DNA from: Akkermansia muciniphila
GTDB lineage: Bacteria; Verrucomicrobiota; Verrucomicrobiia; Limisphaerales; BJHT01
Assembly: GCA_945861535.1 (NCBI GenBank)
Contig: CAMAUZ010000025.1
Coordinates: 23,396-87,395 of the forward strand
Direction: 5' to 3'
DNA length: 64,000 nucleotides
In this document: piece after piece, positions 26,277 to 36,321 of the stretch
How the letters are laid out: the number at the start of each line of letters is the position of its first letter
Numbering within the stretch: the stretch's first letter is position 1
The notes under the pieces: generated by a model
What the model was told of the DNA's origin: nothing
The model's database searches: none
What the model saw: the letters and a program-made list of their open reading frames with translations, nothing else
Made by a program: the position numbers and the translations under genes

Positions 26277-27839
26277 ATGAAAACAGACGTTGAAATCTAT
26301 GACACGACCCTGCGCGATGGCTCGCAGGGTGAAGGCGTGAACTTCTCGGTCGCGGACAAACTGCGCATCGCCGACAAGCTCGATCTCTTCGGCGTCCACT
26401 ACATCGAGGGCGGCTGGCCGGGGAGCAATCCCAAGGACATCGAGTTCTTCGCGCAGGCCAAGCGGAAGAAATTCAAGCACGCCAAACTCGCCGCGTTCGG
26501 CTCGACCCGGAAGAAGGGCGTGCCCGTCGAGCAGGACGATCAGGTGCGCCTGCTGATCGAGGCCGCCACGCCCGTGGTGACGATCTACGGCAAGACCTCG
26601 ATGCTGCATGTGAAAGAAGTCCTGCGCTGCACGCCGGACGAGAATCTCGGCATGATCGGCGACACCGTGCGCTACTTGAAGGACCACGGGAAATTCGTGA
26701 TCTACGACGCCGAGCATTGCTTCGACGGCCACAAGCTCGATCCCGAATACGCCCTCGCCACCTGGCAGGCGGCCGAGCAGGCGGGAGCGGATTACATCGT
26801 GCTGTGCGACACCAACGGCGGGTGTCTGCCTGCGGAAGTCGCCGCGGTCACCGCCTTGGCGAAGGGCCATCTCAATTGCAAGATCGGCATCCATACCCAC
26901 GACGACATTGGCCTCGGCGTGGCCAATGCGCTCGCTGCTCTCGCGGCCGGCGCGACGCATGTGCAAGGCACGGTCAACGGCTACGGCGAGCGCACGGGCA
27001 ACTGCAATCTCATCAGCGCCATCCCGTGCATCGCGTTGAAATTGAAGAAAACCTGCGTGCCCGCGGGGTCGTTGCGGAAGCTCAAGGAGCTGTCGCAGTT
27101 CGTGGATGAAATCGCCAACATCCGCCACAACCCGCGCCAGCCGTGGGTCGGTTCGTCGGCCTTCGCGCACAAGGGCGGCACGCACGTCAACGCCATCCAA
27201 AAGCTTGCCGCCAGCTACGAGCACATCGATCCCGAACTCGTCGGCAACGCGCGCAACATTCTCATCAGCGACCTCGCGGGCCGCAGCAACATCGTGATGA
27301 AGGCGCAGGGCCTCGGGCTGCGGCTCACCAACGATTCGCCCGAGCTGAAGGAAATCCTCGAGACCATCAAGCAGCGCGAACACGCCGGCTACGAATACGA
27401 GGCCGCCGAGGCTTCGCTCGCGCTCATCATTCGCGGCATCCTCGCGCACCAGCAGGAGCCGCGTTTCACCGTCGAGGCGTACCACGTCTCGATGCGGCAC
27501 GACGCCTGCGAGTCGGTGTGCGAAGCCACCATCAAAGTCCGCGTCGGCGACGAAATCTCCCACACCGTGGCCGAGGGCGACGGCCCGGTGAACGCCCTCG
27601 ACGGCGCGCTGCGCCGCGCGCTCGCGGGCTTCTTCCCGAAGCTCAAGGACGTGACCCTCACCGACTACAAGGTGCGCATCCTCGACAGCACCACCGGCAC
27701 CGCCGCCAAGACCCGCGTGCTCATCACCTCGACCGATGGCAAACGCGAATGGGGCACTGTCGGCGTCAGCGAAAACATCATCGAAGCGAGCCTGCACGCG
27801 CTGGTGGACGCGATGGAATTTGCGCTGCTGCGGAAATGA
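26277..27839 (+). CDS. cimA: (R)-citramalate synthase
   Basis: 520 residues. The TIM-barrel catalytic domain starts VEIYDTTLRDGSQGEGVNFS, the citramalate synthase variant of the DTTLRDGxQ motif. It continues with YIEGGWPGSNPKD, LCDTNGG and the metal-binding HTHDDIGLGVANALAAL. The C-terminal part (about residues 370-520) is the LeuA-type allosteric domain. The enzyme condenses pyruvate with acetyl-CoA to citramalate, the threonine-independent entry to isoleucine, and is normally inhibited by isoleucine. 2-isopropylmalate synthase is the closest alternative, but the opening motif and length favour CimA. No leu/ilv genes adjoin it. Confidence 0.93.
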   Translation: MKTDVEIYDTTLRDGSQGEGVNFSVADKLRIADKLDLFGVHYIEGGWPGSNPKDIEFFAQAKRKKFKHAKLAAFGSTRKKGVPVEQDDQVRLLIEAATPVVTIYGKTSMLHVKEVLRCTPDENLGMIGDTVRYLKDHGKFVIYDAEHCFDGHKLDPEYALATWQAAEQAGADYIVLCDTNGGCLPAEVAAVTALAKGHLNCKIGIHTHDDIGLGVANALAALAAGATHVQGTVNGYGERTGNCNLISAIPCIALKLKKTCVPAGSLRKLKELSQFVDEIANIRHNPRQPWVGSSAFAHKGGTHVNAIQKLAASYEHIDPELVGNARNILISDLAGRSNIVMKAQGLGLRLTNDSPELKEILETIKQREHAGYEYEAAEASLALIIRGILAHQQEPRFTVEAYHVSMRHDACESVCEATIKVRVGDEISHTVAEGDGPVNALDGALRRALAGFFPKLKDVTLTDYKVRILDSTTGTAAKTRVLITSTDGKREWGTVGVSENIIEASLHALVDAMEFALLRK

Positions 27840-28004
27840 GCGGCACGCCGCCCTTCGTTGTAGGAGTCGAGGTAACGAGACTCTAACCTCCTCCCTTCCG
27901 CGGGCGGCGACACCTCACGACGGCCCGGATAAACGCGGCGGAACCTTCACCGCACCACGGAACCCGACCGGCCTGCCCGCCGACGTGACTCGCGCCCGCC
28001 GGGG

Positions 28005-28274
28005 ATGCCGGAGGCATCAAAGAAATTAGCCGGTGGTGCAAGGAGCGCAGCGACTGGAACCACCGGTATCGCGCCGCCAGAAACTTCAGCGCCCCTGCGG
28101 GGCGCGAGACGACCGGCCAGTCCAGCAAACGATGCTGCACCGCGCTGGCTCGGCGTATCGGGACAGGCGCACAGCTCTCGCGCCCCGCAGGGGCGCAGCG
28201 CTCGGGAAGGTGGTGGTTCCGGTGGTTCCGCTGCGCTTCACCACCGGCTAATTTCTTGCGTGCCTCCGGCACGA
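28005..28274. repeat. Long inverted repeat, family B copy
   Basis: The left arm (ATGCCGGAGGCATCAAAGAAATTAGCCGGTGG) has diverged. The right arm (TGGTTCCGCTGCGCTTCACC ... TGCCTCCGGCACGA) is nearly identical to that at 48717-48772. Inside, GCGCCCCTGCGGGGCGCGAG and CTCGCGCCCCGCAGGGGCGC form a second mirrored pair. It lies upstream of tRNA-Pro. Confidence 0.85.
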
Positions 28275-28376
28275 TGAAGCCGCGGCGAGCATGGCCGCAC
28301 TCCGTGATCCTTTGCGCGAATCCAGATTGGCGTTGCGCCCGTGTCAACGCCTCGGGAATACTCCCGGACGCTTGAT

Positions 28377-28453
28377 CGGAGCGTAGCTCAGTTTGGTAGA
28401 GCACTTGGTTTGGGGCCAAGACGTCGCAGGTTCAAATCCTGTCGCTCCGACCA
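28377..28453 (+). tRNA. tRNA-Pro (anticodon TGG)
   Basis: Acceptor CGGAGCG/CGCTCCG, D arm GCTCAGTTTGGTAGAGC, anticodon stem CTTGG/CCAAG with loop TTTGGGG, T arm with GTTCAAATC, and an encoded CCA. Anticodon TGG reads proline CCN codons. Confidence 0.97.
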
Positions 28454-28500
28454 ACTCCCTCCCCAACCGGCGAATCGAGAGCCTTTTCCGCCTTTGCCGA

Positions 28501-28701
28501 ACAATGCAGTGAGGGCGACAGGAGCGCGGCCTTCAGGCCGCAGAAACGCCCGCTCGCAGCGACCGCGCCATACCCTCCGAACGCGTCCGTCCACTCACCA
28601 TTTGGTGACTTTAATACGGTGGTTCAGCAATTCGCTCGGCCTCTTCCGGTCCCACGTTTCTGCGGCCTAAAGGCCGCGCTCCCGTTGCCCTCACTGCATG
28701 G
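28501..28701. repeat. Inverted repeat, family D copy 1
   Basis: AATGCAGTGAGGGCGACAGG followed by AGCGCGGCCTTCAGGCCGCAG is mirrored by CTGCGGCCTAAAGGCCGCGC and CCCTCACTGCATGG at the right end. The arms are about 45 bp with about 110 bp between. The same arm occurs at 63855 and a weaker version at 9159. Confidence 0.9.
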
Positions 28702-28746
28702 TTACGGCCCAGTTCAGTTGGCTACCTCGGCTCCACCCCCGCCCGC

Positions 28747-30075
28747 CTACTTCGACTTCAGCCCGGCCGTGTTCACCGCGATGACGCGATATTGATGGGT
28801 CTTGCCCGGTTCGGCCTTGGTGTCGGTGAAGCGCATCGGGACCAGCGGCTGCGTGGGAGTGTCGCTGTACTGGAGGTTTTGAAAGACCGGGCGGCCGAAG
28901 GGGTTTTTGCCCTGCTCGGGGACGTTGGCGAGGAACTGGCCGTCGCGCTCGATGATGAAACGGGCGAGGCCGCTTTCGACATCGGCCTCGGCTTCCCAGG
29001 TGAGTTCGTTGCCTTTCACGCGGACGTTGGTGGGCGCCGGTGGCGGCGTGACATCGGCCACGGCGCTGTCTTTGACATACTGCACCCAGGCCTTCGCGAC
29101 CGCCTCGTTGGGCAGCCACACCGTCCGCTCCGTCGCTCCGGCAAACTTCGCGGCCGGCACGGGGGCGATGACATTGGTCTCGCCCGCGTGCAGCGGGGCA
29201 ATCCAAGCTTCCGCGGTGGGCATCAGCTTCAGCGGGCTGCCGCCCTTGGCCGGCAGCCGCGCGCTGAGGCAGGCGTCGAGCCACGGCATCGCGAGGTAGC
29301 GTTGGTTGCCGCACTCGTGACTGGTCAAGGGATCGGCGGAGACGCAGATCAGCGCGCCTTTGGCCCGCATCGCGGTGAAGAAAGTCTCCACGCCCGGCCA
29401 CACCCCGGCGAAGCGGTTGGTCTTGTCGGTGACGCCTTCCTTGGTGCCGAGATTACACATCACCGGGACGAGACACGCGGCGTTGGAAATGGTGTAAGGC
29501 GCGGGCTTGCCCTCCACAGCTTTCACCGGCGGCACGCCCGAGCGCAGCCAGGCGGCCGCGACGCGTTCCGGGTGCAGCAACACCATGCCCCCGGCCCAAT
29601 GCCCGCCGCCGCTATGGCCCCACAGCGCCCACGGAACCGTCGCCAGCTCCGGGTGGCCGCTCTGCGCGCCCAGCTCGGTCAACGCCTTTTGGAACGCGGC
29701 ATCCGAGCCGTTGCGCGGGTCGCACCAGAGCTGGCAGTTGGCCTTGTCCGGCTGCTCATACGCGGGGGAAATCAAAGCGCAGTTGTGCTTTCGCGCGAGC
29801 GCCTGCCAGTGCAGGTCGTAGGCTCCGGTGAGCCCGGATTTGCACGAACCTTCGCCGCAGCCGTGCTGGTGAACGATGACGCCGCGCAGCGCGGTCACGC
29901 CCGGCGGCAGCCACACGGTGAAGTTCGCGGCATAGACCAGTTCGCCCGGTTTCGTCCCCGCCGCATGGCGGACGCGATAATAGGGCGGTGTGGCCGGTGG
30001 AAAGACGTCATACGGCGGCTGCTGAGCGGACACCGAACTGGCGAGGGCGAGGAACAGAACAAGTAGATGGCGCAT
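28747..30075 (-). CDS. Exported alpha/beta-hydrolase-fold protein
   Basis: 442 residues from ATG 30075, with a signal peptide ([17 protein letters not shown]). The central part is an alpha/beta hydrolase: an oxyanion-region [10 protein letters not shown], the nucleophile elbow [12 protein letters not shown], and a likely acid/histidine region around [12 protein letters not shown]. The last about 100 residues ([20 protein letters not shown]... [12 protein letters not shown]) form a fibronectin type III-like domain. It could be an esterase acting on carbohydrate or plant material; the substrate is not evident. It is divergent from the giant propeller gene. The ORF-track start adds translated repeat. 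Confidence 0.82.
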   Translation of the reverse strand: MRHLLVLFLALASSVSAQQPPYDVFPPATPPYYRVRHAAGTKPGELVYAANFTVWLPPGVTALRGVIVHQHGCGEGSCKSGLTGAYDLHWQALARKHNCALISPAYEQPDKANCQLWCDPRNGSDAAFQKALTELGAQSGHPELATVPWALWGHSGGGHWAGGMVLLHPERVAAAWLRSGVPPVKAVEGKPAPYTISNAACLVPVMCNLGTKEGVTDKTNRFAGVWPGVETFFTAMRAKGALICVSADPLTSHECGNQRYLAMPWLDACLSARLPAKGGSPLKLMPTAEAWIAPLHAGETNVIAPVPAAKFAGATERTVWLPNEAVAKAWVQYVKDSAVADVTPPPAPTNVRVKGNELTWEAEADVESGLARFIIERDGQFLANVPEQGKNPFGRPVFQNLQYSDTPTQPLVPMRFTDTKAEPGKTHQYRVIAVNTAGLKSK

Positions 30076-30152
30076 GGTGCGGAGCAAACTGCGGATGGGA
30101 TCGGAAAGTTGCAAGCGAGGGAAAGGGCTGTGTGCTGCGGACCGCCCCCGCT

Positions 30153-30275
30153 CTGGAGCGCGGCTGTGTCCCCGCACCAGCCGCAGCACGCCGCCCGGCC
30201 GGACGGCGTCGGATTCATTTCAACACGTCGGGAGAAAGTAGCTGCTGCGGCTGCTCTGCGACACCGCCGCGCTCC
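30153..30275. repeat. Inverted repeat, family M copy 1
   Basis: CTGGAGCGCGGCTGTGTCCC at the left is mirrored by GCGACACCGCCGCGCTCCGG at the right, with CACCAGCCGCAGCACG and GCTGCTGCGGCTGCTC inside. Related copies are at 36657 and 41176. It lies in the divergent promoter region. Confidence 0.75.
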
Positions 30276-30365
30276 GGGGCAACGTGCGGCTGCGCCAGCG
30301 CTCCAGCCGCGCACCGATCCACCATGCTTGCCTGCCCCCGTCGCGCTCGGGATAGTCCGCCCCTC

Positions 30366-33300
30366 ATGCCGCAAAAGACCTTTTCGCGCGCGCCAAATTG
30401 GCGGCCACAACTCCCCAATCTCCGCTGGCTGATTTTCTGCGGCGCGTGGCTGGCGCTGACCGGCGGCGGCGGCGCACAGGACGGCAGTGCTCCCCGGCTA
30501 GCTCCGCGGGCGGGTGATCTCGATGCGGCGAACTGCGTCGCCTACGAGTCAGGCCGTCCGCTCGCGGACGCGCCGACGGTCGCGGTGCTCGAAGGGTTGC
30601 TCGGACTTCGCCGCGTTGCGGCCACGAACGCGTGGAGCACGCCGCTGCTGGCCGGGGAGATTCGCCGCTTTCGCCTCGCGTTCCGCCAGCCCGTCGCGGC
30701 GGGCACGCTGTGTACGGAATTCGAGGACGAGGGCGCGGTCGCCGTGCTCAAGCCGGACGCGCCATTTCCCGGCGATGTGAATGACGACGCGCAGTGGCTC
30801 GCGCTGCCGTTCGGCTCGGTGAAGCTGCTGCCGGAAAACACGCCCGTCCGCGCGCTGCGCTTCACGCACCGCGTGCATAACCAGGCGTGGGAAGATGGCC
30901 GCCACGCCTCGACGTTGCGCTGCGCGTTGCTGCTCGTGGGGCGTTACTGGAATCCCGCGCAGCTCGGCGGCAGTGAGTGGCGGCGTGACGCGAAGACCGA
31001 CGAAGTGTGGTTCGGCTTCTGGCCGACGGCGCTGCCGATTGCGGGCGTCGTGCTCGCGTCCCAACCCGGCGGCGAGGCCCGCCTCGCGGTGGCCCCGGCA
31101 GACAACGATACGCATCCCGCCGGGCTCGCGGCGGCGTTGTGGCGGACGAATCTCGCGGGGCGCATTCCCTCTGGCGGTGCGGCGGTGCTGGCATTTTCGG
31201 CGCTCGCGGGCGAGACGCCCGCGCTCCTCACGCGCGGGCTGCGGCTCGTGGTCAGCGACTGGCAGCGCAATGCGCGGAACGCCTTTCCCGTGATGCCGCT
31301 CGTCGCGCTCGCGCCGGGCGAGGCTGCGCCGCGCAGCTTCGTCCCGCCACCGCCGTTCGCTGTGCCCTACGAAATGCCGCTGGGTGGTTTTCCGGCGATT
31401 CGCATCGCGGCGGAGGACGGCACGGACGTGCGCCGTTTGGTCGCCGAAGTGCCGCGCGGCGCGGGTGCCGTGCGCGAGGGCTGGGATTTGCGCGATGATG
31501 CGGGTGCTTATGTGAAGCCCGGAAAATATGTGTGGCGTGGCATTGCGCGACCGCCGCTGAAGCTGACGTACGAGACCACGGTGTACACCGCGGGCCAGCC
31601 GCCGTGGCGCGCGCCCGTGCCCGGCGGCGGTTGGTGGATGGCGGACCATTCGCCGCCGTGTTCGGTGACGACGGTGAAGGATTTGGTTTTCCTCGGCGCA
31701 TTGGGCGCGGAGTTTGGCGTGCCGCTGATCGCCACCGATCTCGAGGGCCGCAAGGTCTGGCACGCCGATCACGGCGGCGCGACGCGGCTCACCAGCGACG
31801 GGCGCTTCGCCTACATCGTAAACAACGACCAGCTTCTCCGCATTGATCCGGAAAACAAATTCGCGACCAAGTCCCTGCTGCGCTTCGCGTATTCGCCCGA
31901 AATCCCCGGCCACGCCGACGGCTACATCGCCACCGACCGCAGCGGCGTGGCGTGCCGCGACGGGCTGCTCGTGGTGAGCTACAACGGCCGCGAGCCGGCG
32001 TGGATTACCTCGACGGTGAAGCCCGGCGACATTGATCTTCCTCGCTGCTATCCGCCGCCGGGAAATCAGAAAGTTCACGAGACCGCCTACACGCCCGGCG
32101 AGGCCGTGTTGGGCGCGTTGCTCGCGATCACGAGTTCGCAGCAGGCCGGCTGGGGACCGACCGCCGCCAAAGGTCCGCTGGCGAACACGCTCATCCTGAA
32201 ACTGCGCCACGACGTGCCGGTGGGTAGCGTTCTGCTACCGCGCGGCGACACGAAGGTCTTCGCGCTGCGCCCCGGCAAAACCCTGCCCGTGCTGTTCGAC
32301 ACCGGCGCGCGCGGGCCGAATCCCGAGGCGGGCGCGAACGATCCGCTGGCCGAGCTGGACCAGATCGGCGACATGGATTTGCGCTTTGATCCGAGCCTCT
32401 GGATTGAACTCAAAAGCGACGGGGCGAAACGTTCCGCGCTCGCCGTGCCCGCGCAGGGCTTGACCACGCGCGTGCTCGCCTTCACCGCGCCGCATCTGAA
32501 GAAGCTCGACTACAGCCTCGTGCTCAACCGCCGTTATCGCGACGCCGCGCGCGATGCCGAACTGGTGCTGCTCGAAGGCCAGTCCAAGCCCGGTGGTGGT
32601 TGGCAGACCTCGCGCGGCGCGCAGTCGCCGATTTCCTACGGCAACCCGCCGACCGCTGGTCTTGTGTGGAAAACGCCCACGCCCGTGCGGGGTTTCGCGA
32701 TCCTCGATCCAATGATCCGGGCCGGCGTCGCGGTGGATGTGTGGACCGGGGCCGACGACGCGACGATCACGCCCGCGGCGTTCAGGGACGACGCGAACTG
32801 GCGGCAGGTCCACCTCCACCAGCAGATCAAGAATCACATCAAGATGAACTGGCACCATCACCGCGTGATCCACGGCGACTTCGGTGAAACGCTCTCCGTG
32901 CGCGCCCTGCGCGTGCGCATCGTCGAGCCGCCGAACATGGATGCGGCGGCGAGCGGCGGGTTCAGTTCGCTCATTGCGTTTCAGCCCATCGGCAGTGGCG
33001 ATCCCGAGCTGCCCGCGACCTTCGCGCGACGGCTCACGTTGATCCAACTGCCCGGCGCGGAGGAGCCAAAACCCGAGGCGAAAGTGCTGCGGCATTTGTC
33101 TTTTGATCAACCGGGCGCGCTCGGTTTCGCCCCGGACGGCGCGCTCTTCGTCGCGTGTCAGCGCGGCGTCGTGCGCATCGCGGACATCGCGAATCAGCCG
33201 GCGTCGGTGAAGAGCGAGCTCGTCATTCCGCGCGCCGAACTCAAGCAGCCGCGCAGTCTCGTCTTCGATTCCGCCGGCTTGCTCTACGCGCTCGACCGCG

Positions 33301-35516
33301 CCACCGCGGCGATCCAGGTCTTCGATCCCAAGACCGGTGCGCGGGTCCGCACCGTGGGCACGCCGGGCGGCTCGCAGCTTGGTCCGTTTGATCCGACGCG
33401 CTTCAGCGAACCGACCGCGATGGCGCTGGATGCCGCGGGGAAATTGTGGGTCGTCGAGCAGACCTTTCAGCCCAAGCGCATCAGCCGCTGGAGCACGGAC
33501 GGGCGGTTTGAAAAAGAGTTCCTCGGCCCGACCCACTACGGCGGCGGCGGCATCATGGACTCGGGCGACCGCTCGGTGGTGAACCATCTGGGGATGAAGT
33601 TCCGCATCAACTGGAGCGACCGCTCGTGGAAGCTCGAAAGCCGCCTCTACAACTACAGCTCGCGCGGCATGTTCGCGCCCGACCGCGCGGTCTATGTGCG
33701 CGGCCATCGCTACCTCGTCGGCGACCGCTCGATGGTCACGCCGTTCGGCGATCCGGGTCCGACGCCGACGATTTGTGTCGAGCAGGATGGCATCGCGCAG
33801 CCCGTGGTGGCGGCGGGTTTGCTCTCGGGTTGGCGCGCGTTTGGCGGCAATGCGGAGGCGCTGAAGGCTCTCGGCAAACTCGATGCCGACACGACGAGCT
33901 TCGTGTGGATGGACCTGAACCGCGACCACCTCGCGCAGGCCGAGGAGGTGCAGGTGAAGGCGGGCAGGCTCTTCGCCTCGTGCGCCGCGATTGGGGACGA
34001 TCTCTCGCTGAATTTCCAAGGCAGCGCGCCCGGCGGCGGCTGGCGTTTGCGCGTGAAGGAAATCCGCGCGGACGGTCTGCCGCTCTACGATTTCGCCGCG
34101 CTGGAAAACGTGAAGGAACTCACGGCGTCCGCGTGGGTCACGGCGGCGGGCGAGACGTTCGTGATGGGTCACAAGCTCCTCGATGCCGCGGGCAAGGTGC
34201 TGTGGCATTACCCGGATAATTATCTGAGCGTGCAGCGCTCGTATCAGACGCCGTGGGGTTTCTACAATCGGCCGCCGGGCGTGCTCGCGGGCGGGTTGCT
34301 GCCGATTGGCAGTTTCAAAGTCGGTCGCGAGGAACTGTTCTGCGTACTCGGCAACAACGGCGACCAGTATGCGTTCACGCACGACGGCCTGCTCGCCGCC
34401 GCCGTGCTGGGCGGCCCCGAGGGCTACGGGCGGCGCTTCTTCTCGATGCCCGAAGCCGAGCCGGGCCGCACCGACATGTCCGACCTGCGCAACACCGTCG
34501 AGACGTTCCACGGCCATCTCTGCGCGGCCGAGGACGGCCGGGTTTACTCCATCGCCGGCAAGAACCACATTTCGATCCTGCGCGTGGACGGTCTTGAGAA
34601 AATGCAGCGCCTCAGCGGCTCGGTGGAAGTCACGGCCGACGACATCCGCCAGACGATGGCGTGGGCCGCCGACAAGGCGCGCATCGAACGCGCGCTGCGC
34701 CGCCCCGTGATCGCGACCATTCCGTTCATGGCGACGAAGCCGGTCATCGATGGCGACATCACCACCGACTGGCCGGGCGGCGCGGGCCTCGACATCCGCA
34801 CCGTGCGCGACCAGCAAAACCGCGTGCGCGAATCGTGGACCGCGCATCTCGCCTTCGATGAGCAGCGCCTCTACGTCGCCGCGCGTGGCTACGGCACCAC
34901 GCCGATGGTCAACCGCGCCACCGACAAAGAACTGCTCTTCCAAGGCGGCGACGCCTTCGACCTGAATCTCGGTCTTGATCCAAAAGCCGACCCGAAACGC
35001 ACCGAGGCCGCGCCCGGCGACATCCGCCTCGTCATGGCGCTTGTGAACGATCAGCCCGTCGCGATGTTGTACCGCCCGCGCGTTGCCGGCACGACCACGG
35101 GCGGCCGCACCTTCACCTCGCCCGTCGGACAGGAGCGCGTGGATGAACTCCGCGACATCACCGCCGAGATTCAACTGCGCATCGTGCGCCAAGGCGGCGA
35201 GAACACCGCCAACGGTTCCTGGACCCTCGAAGCCGCCGTGCCTTGGAAAACCCTCGGGACCCGCGACCTCCGCGAAAGCCTTGTGCTGCGCGGCGACGTC
35301 GGCGCGCTCGTGGCCGACCCGCACGGCACCGCCACCGCGATGCGCTATTACTGGGCCAACAAATCCCACGTCGTCCTGAGCGATCTCCCCTCCGAAGCCC
35401 GCCTCCTGCCCGCGCTCTGGGGCGAACTGCGCTTCGCCATTCCCGACCTGATCGACCGCGTCCCCAGCACCAAGTCCGCCCCCGGCGACGACGACCCGCT
35501 CAAGGCGCTGAAGTAG
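30366..35516 (+). CDS. Giant exported propeller protein with C-terminal CBM9-like domain
   Basis: 1716 residues from ATG 30366. A signal segment (LRWLIFCGAWLALTGGGGAQ) is followed by about 450 residues I do not recognise. Two regions of propeller type follow: ATDLEGRKVWHADHGGATRL, then an NHL-like stretch with GALGFAPDGALFVACQRGVV, SLVFDSAGLLYALDRATAAI and AMALDAAGKLWVVEQ. The last about 230 residues (KPVIDGDITTDWPGGAGLDI ... AHLAFDEQRLYVAARGYGTT) resemble a family 9 carbohydrate-binding/DOMON-like sandwich. It is probably a secreted or surface protein of carbohydrate metabolism. No catalytic motif is clear. The ORF-track start at 29988 runs through the opposite gene's 5' end and a repeat. 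Confidence 0.8.
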   Translation: MPQKTFSRAPNWRPQLPNLRWLIFCGAWLALTGGGGAQDGSAPRLAPRAGDLDAANCVAYESGRPLADAPTVAVLEGLLGLRRVAATNAWSTPLLAGEIRRFRLAFRQPVAAGTLCTEFEDEGAVAVLKPDAPFPGDVNDDAQWLALPFGSVKLLPENTPVRALRFTHRVHNQAWEDGRHASTLRCALLLVGRYWNPAQLGGSEWRRDAKTDEVWFGFWPTALPIAGVVLASQPGGEARLAVAPADNDTHPAGLAAALWRTNLAGRIPSGGAAVLAFSALAGETPALLTRGLRLVVSDWQRNARNAFPVMPLVALAPGEAAPRSFVPPPPFAVPYEMPLGGFPAIRIAAEDGTDVRRLVAEVPRGAGAVREGWDLRDDAGAYVKPGKYVWRGIARPPLKLTYETTVYTAGQPPWRAPVPGGGWWMADHSPPCSVTTVKDLVFLGALGAEFGVPLIATDLEGRKVWHADHGGATRLTSDGRFAYIVNNDQLLRIDPENKFATKSLLRFAYSPEIPGHADGYIATDRSGVACRDGLLVVSYNGREPAWITSTVKPGDIDLPRCYPPPGNQKVHETAYTPGEAVLGALLAITSSQQAGWGPTAAKGPLANTLILKLRHDVPVGSVLLPRGDTKVFALRPGKTLPVLFDTGARGPNPEAGANDPLAELDQIGDMDLRFDPSLWIELKSDGAKRSALAVPAQGLTTRVLAFTAPHLKKLDYSLVLNRRYRDAARDAELVLLEGQSKPGGGWQTSRGAQSPISYGNPPTAGLVWKTPTPVRGFAILDPMIRAGVAVDVWTGADDATITPAAFRDDANWRQVHLHQQIKNHIKMNWHHHRVIHGDFGETLSVRALRVRIVEPPNMDAAASGGFSSLIAFQPIGSGDPELPATFARRLTLIQLPGAEEPKPEAKVLRHLSFDQPGALGFAPDGALFVACQRGVVRIADIANQPASVKSELVIPRAELKQPRSLVFDSAGLLYALDRATAAIQVFDPKTGARVRTVGTPGGSQLGPFDPTRFSEPTAMALDAAGKLWVVEQTFQPKRISRWSTDGRFEKEFLGPTHYGGGGIMDSGDRSVVNHLGMKFRINWSDRSWKLESRLYNYSSRGMFAPDRAVYVRGHRYLVGDRSMVTPFGDPGPTPTICVEQDGIAQPVVAAGLLSGWRAFGGNAEALKALGKLDADTTSFVWMDLNRDHLAQAEEVQVKAGRLFASCAAIGDDLSLNFQGSAPGGGWRLRVKEIRADGLPLYDFAALENVKELTASAWVTAAGETFVMGHKLLDAAGKVLWHYPDNYLSVQRSYQTPWGFYNRPPGVLAGGLLPIGSFKVGREELFCVLGNNGDQYAFTHDGLLAAAVLGGPEGYGRRFFSMPEAEPGRTDMSDLRNTVETFHGHLCAAEDGRVYSIAGKNHISILRVDGLEKMQRLSGSVEVTADDIRQTMAWAADKARIERALRRPVIATIPFMATKPVIDGDITTDWPGGAGLDIRTVRDQQNRVRESWTAHLAFDEQRLYVAARGYGTTPMVNRATDKELLFQGGDAFDLNLGLDPKADPKRTEAAPGDIRLVMALVNDQPVAMLYRPRVAGTTTGGRTFTSPVGQERVDELRDITAEIQLRIVRQGGENTANGSWTLEAAVPWKTLGTRDLRESLVLRGDVGALVADPHGTATAMRYYWANKSHVVLSDLPSEARLLPALWGELRFAIPDLIDRVPSTKSAPGDDDPLKALK

Positions 35517-35671
35517 AGTCGGCGCACCGGATTTGGAGTGCGGTGACTCGTCACCGCTTTCCCGAGGCGACTCGTCGCCGTCGGACGGTCAGGCGCGCGA
35601 ATACGCGACCGGGGTGTTCACCGCTCGCGCCAGCGCCGATCGTGGCCAGCACAAGCGGAACCCGCCCGCGC

Positions 35672-36097
35672 CTACACTTCCGGTAGCTCCTTGAACGGGT
35701 TGAACACCTGCAAGCCCGGCCGGCGGAAATCCCGGTCGTTGCCCGTCACGATGGTCAGACCGTGGCGTCGCGCCGTCGCGGCGATGAAACTGTCCTCCGC
35801 GGGCAGCCGCTGCCCGGCCTCCTCGAACAGGAATTTCTGATCGGCCCAGACGTGTGCCGTGCTCACATTGAAGGACAGGATTCTGCCCTCCAACGAGTCG
35901 ATCAGTTCACGCAGCCAGCTTTGCAGCAGAACCCGCTGCCTGACCTCCTTGCTCCGCACCCAGTAAGCCAACTGTGCAATGACGACGGCGCTCGTGTAGG
36001 TGCGTGCTGCCTCCCGCTCGAGTCAGGCGATCACTTTCACGTTCCTGTTGCGCTTGGCCGGCTGGCTCAATACATCCGCATCCAGCAGCCAGCTCAT
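35672..36097 (-). pseudogene. vapC: VapC-like PIN-domain toxin with in-frame stop
   Basis: ATG 36097 overlaps the antitoxin stop by 4 bp and gives MSWLLDADVLSQPAKRNRNV, then KVIA, a TGA stop at codon 25 (36023-36025), and LEREAARTYTSAVVIAQLAY onward in the same frame to NPFKELPEV. It is a complete PIN domain of about 141 codons apart from the stop (probably TGG to TGA). Acidic residues remain in LLDADV, AEDSFIAATA and GNDRDF. The usual mid-domain glutamate (iaEL) is Q in IAQLAYW. Both changes suggest an inactive RNase toxin. A TTG or GTG restart downstream would lack the first aspartate. The ORF track shows only the C-terminal part. Confidence 0.85.
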
Positions 36098-36321
36098 AGC
36101 TTGAGCTTCTTGGGCATCTCCCGGCTGCGCGGTGGCAGGTCATCCATCGGCACCGGGCACGCTTTCATCACCTCCAGCCAGTTCCGCTTCGGCGGGACGC
36201 GGCGGAGGATGATCGAGTCATCCTCGGACTCGAAGGTGGCCTCGAACTGGTCTCCCGGATTGGCCGGTGCGAGGGCTGCCGGAATGCTGACCCGGCGTTT
36301 GGCATCAAGCGTGATAATCAT
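36094..36321 (-). CDS. vapB: AbrB/SpoVT-type antitoxin, VapB-like
   Basis: 75 residues from ATG 36321. MIITLDAKRRVSIPAALAPA is the swapped-hairpin AbrB DNA-binding fold, followed by GDQFEATFESEDDSIILRRV and a C-terminal tail with KKLKL that would bind the toxin. The protein should neutralise the adjacent PIN toxin and repress its own operon. A perfect 17-bp palindrome touches the start codon. The ORF-track start at 36600 reads through a family C repeat. The antitoxin looks intact although its toxin is broken. Confidence 0.88.
   Translation of the reverse strand: MIITLDAKRRVSIPAALAPANPGDQFEATFESEDDSIILRRVPPKRNWLEVMKACPVPMDDLPPRSREMPKKLKL

Noticed and set aside
29988-30365. Upstream extension of the giant propeller ORF
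   Set aside because: It overlaps the divergent hydrolase gene's 5' end and repeat M; a signal peptide begins just after ATG 30366.
32235-35369. 1044-codon minus-strand ORF
   Set aside because: Antisense to the giant propeller gene; composition rich in R, H, G and A without family motifs. The plus-strand protein has recognisable domains.
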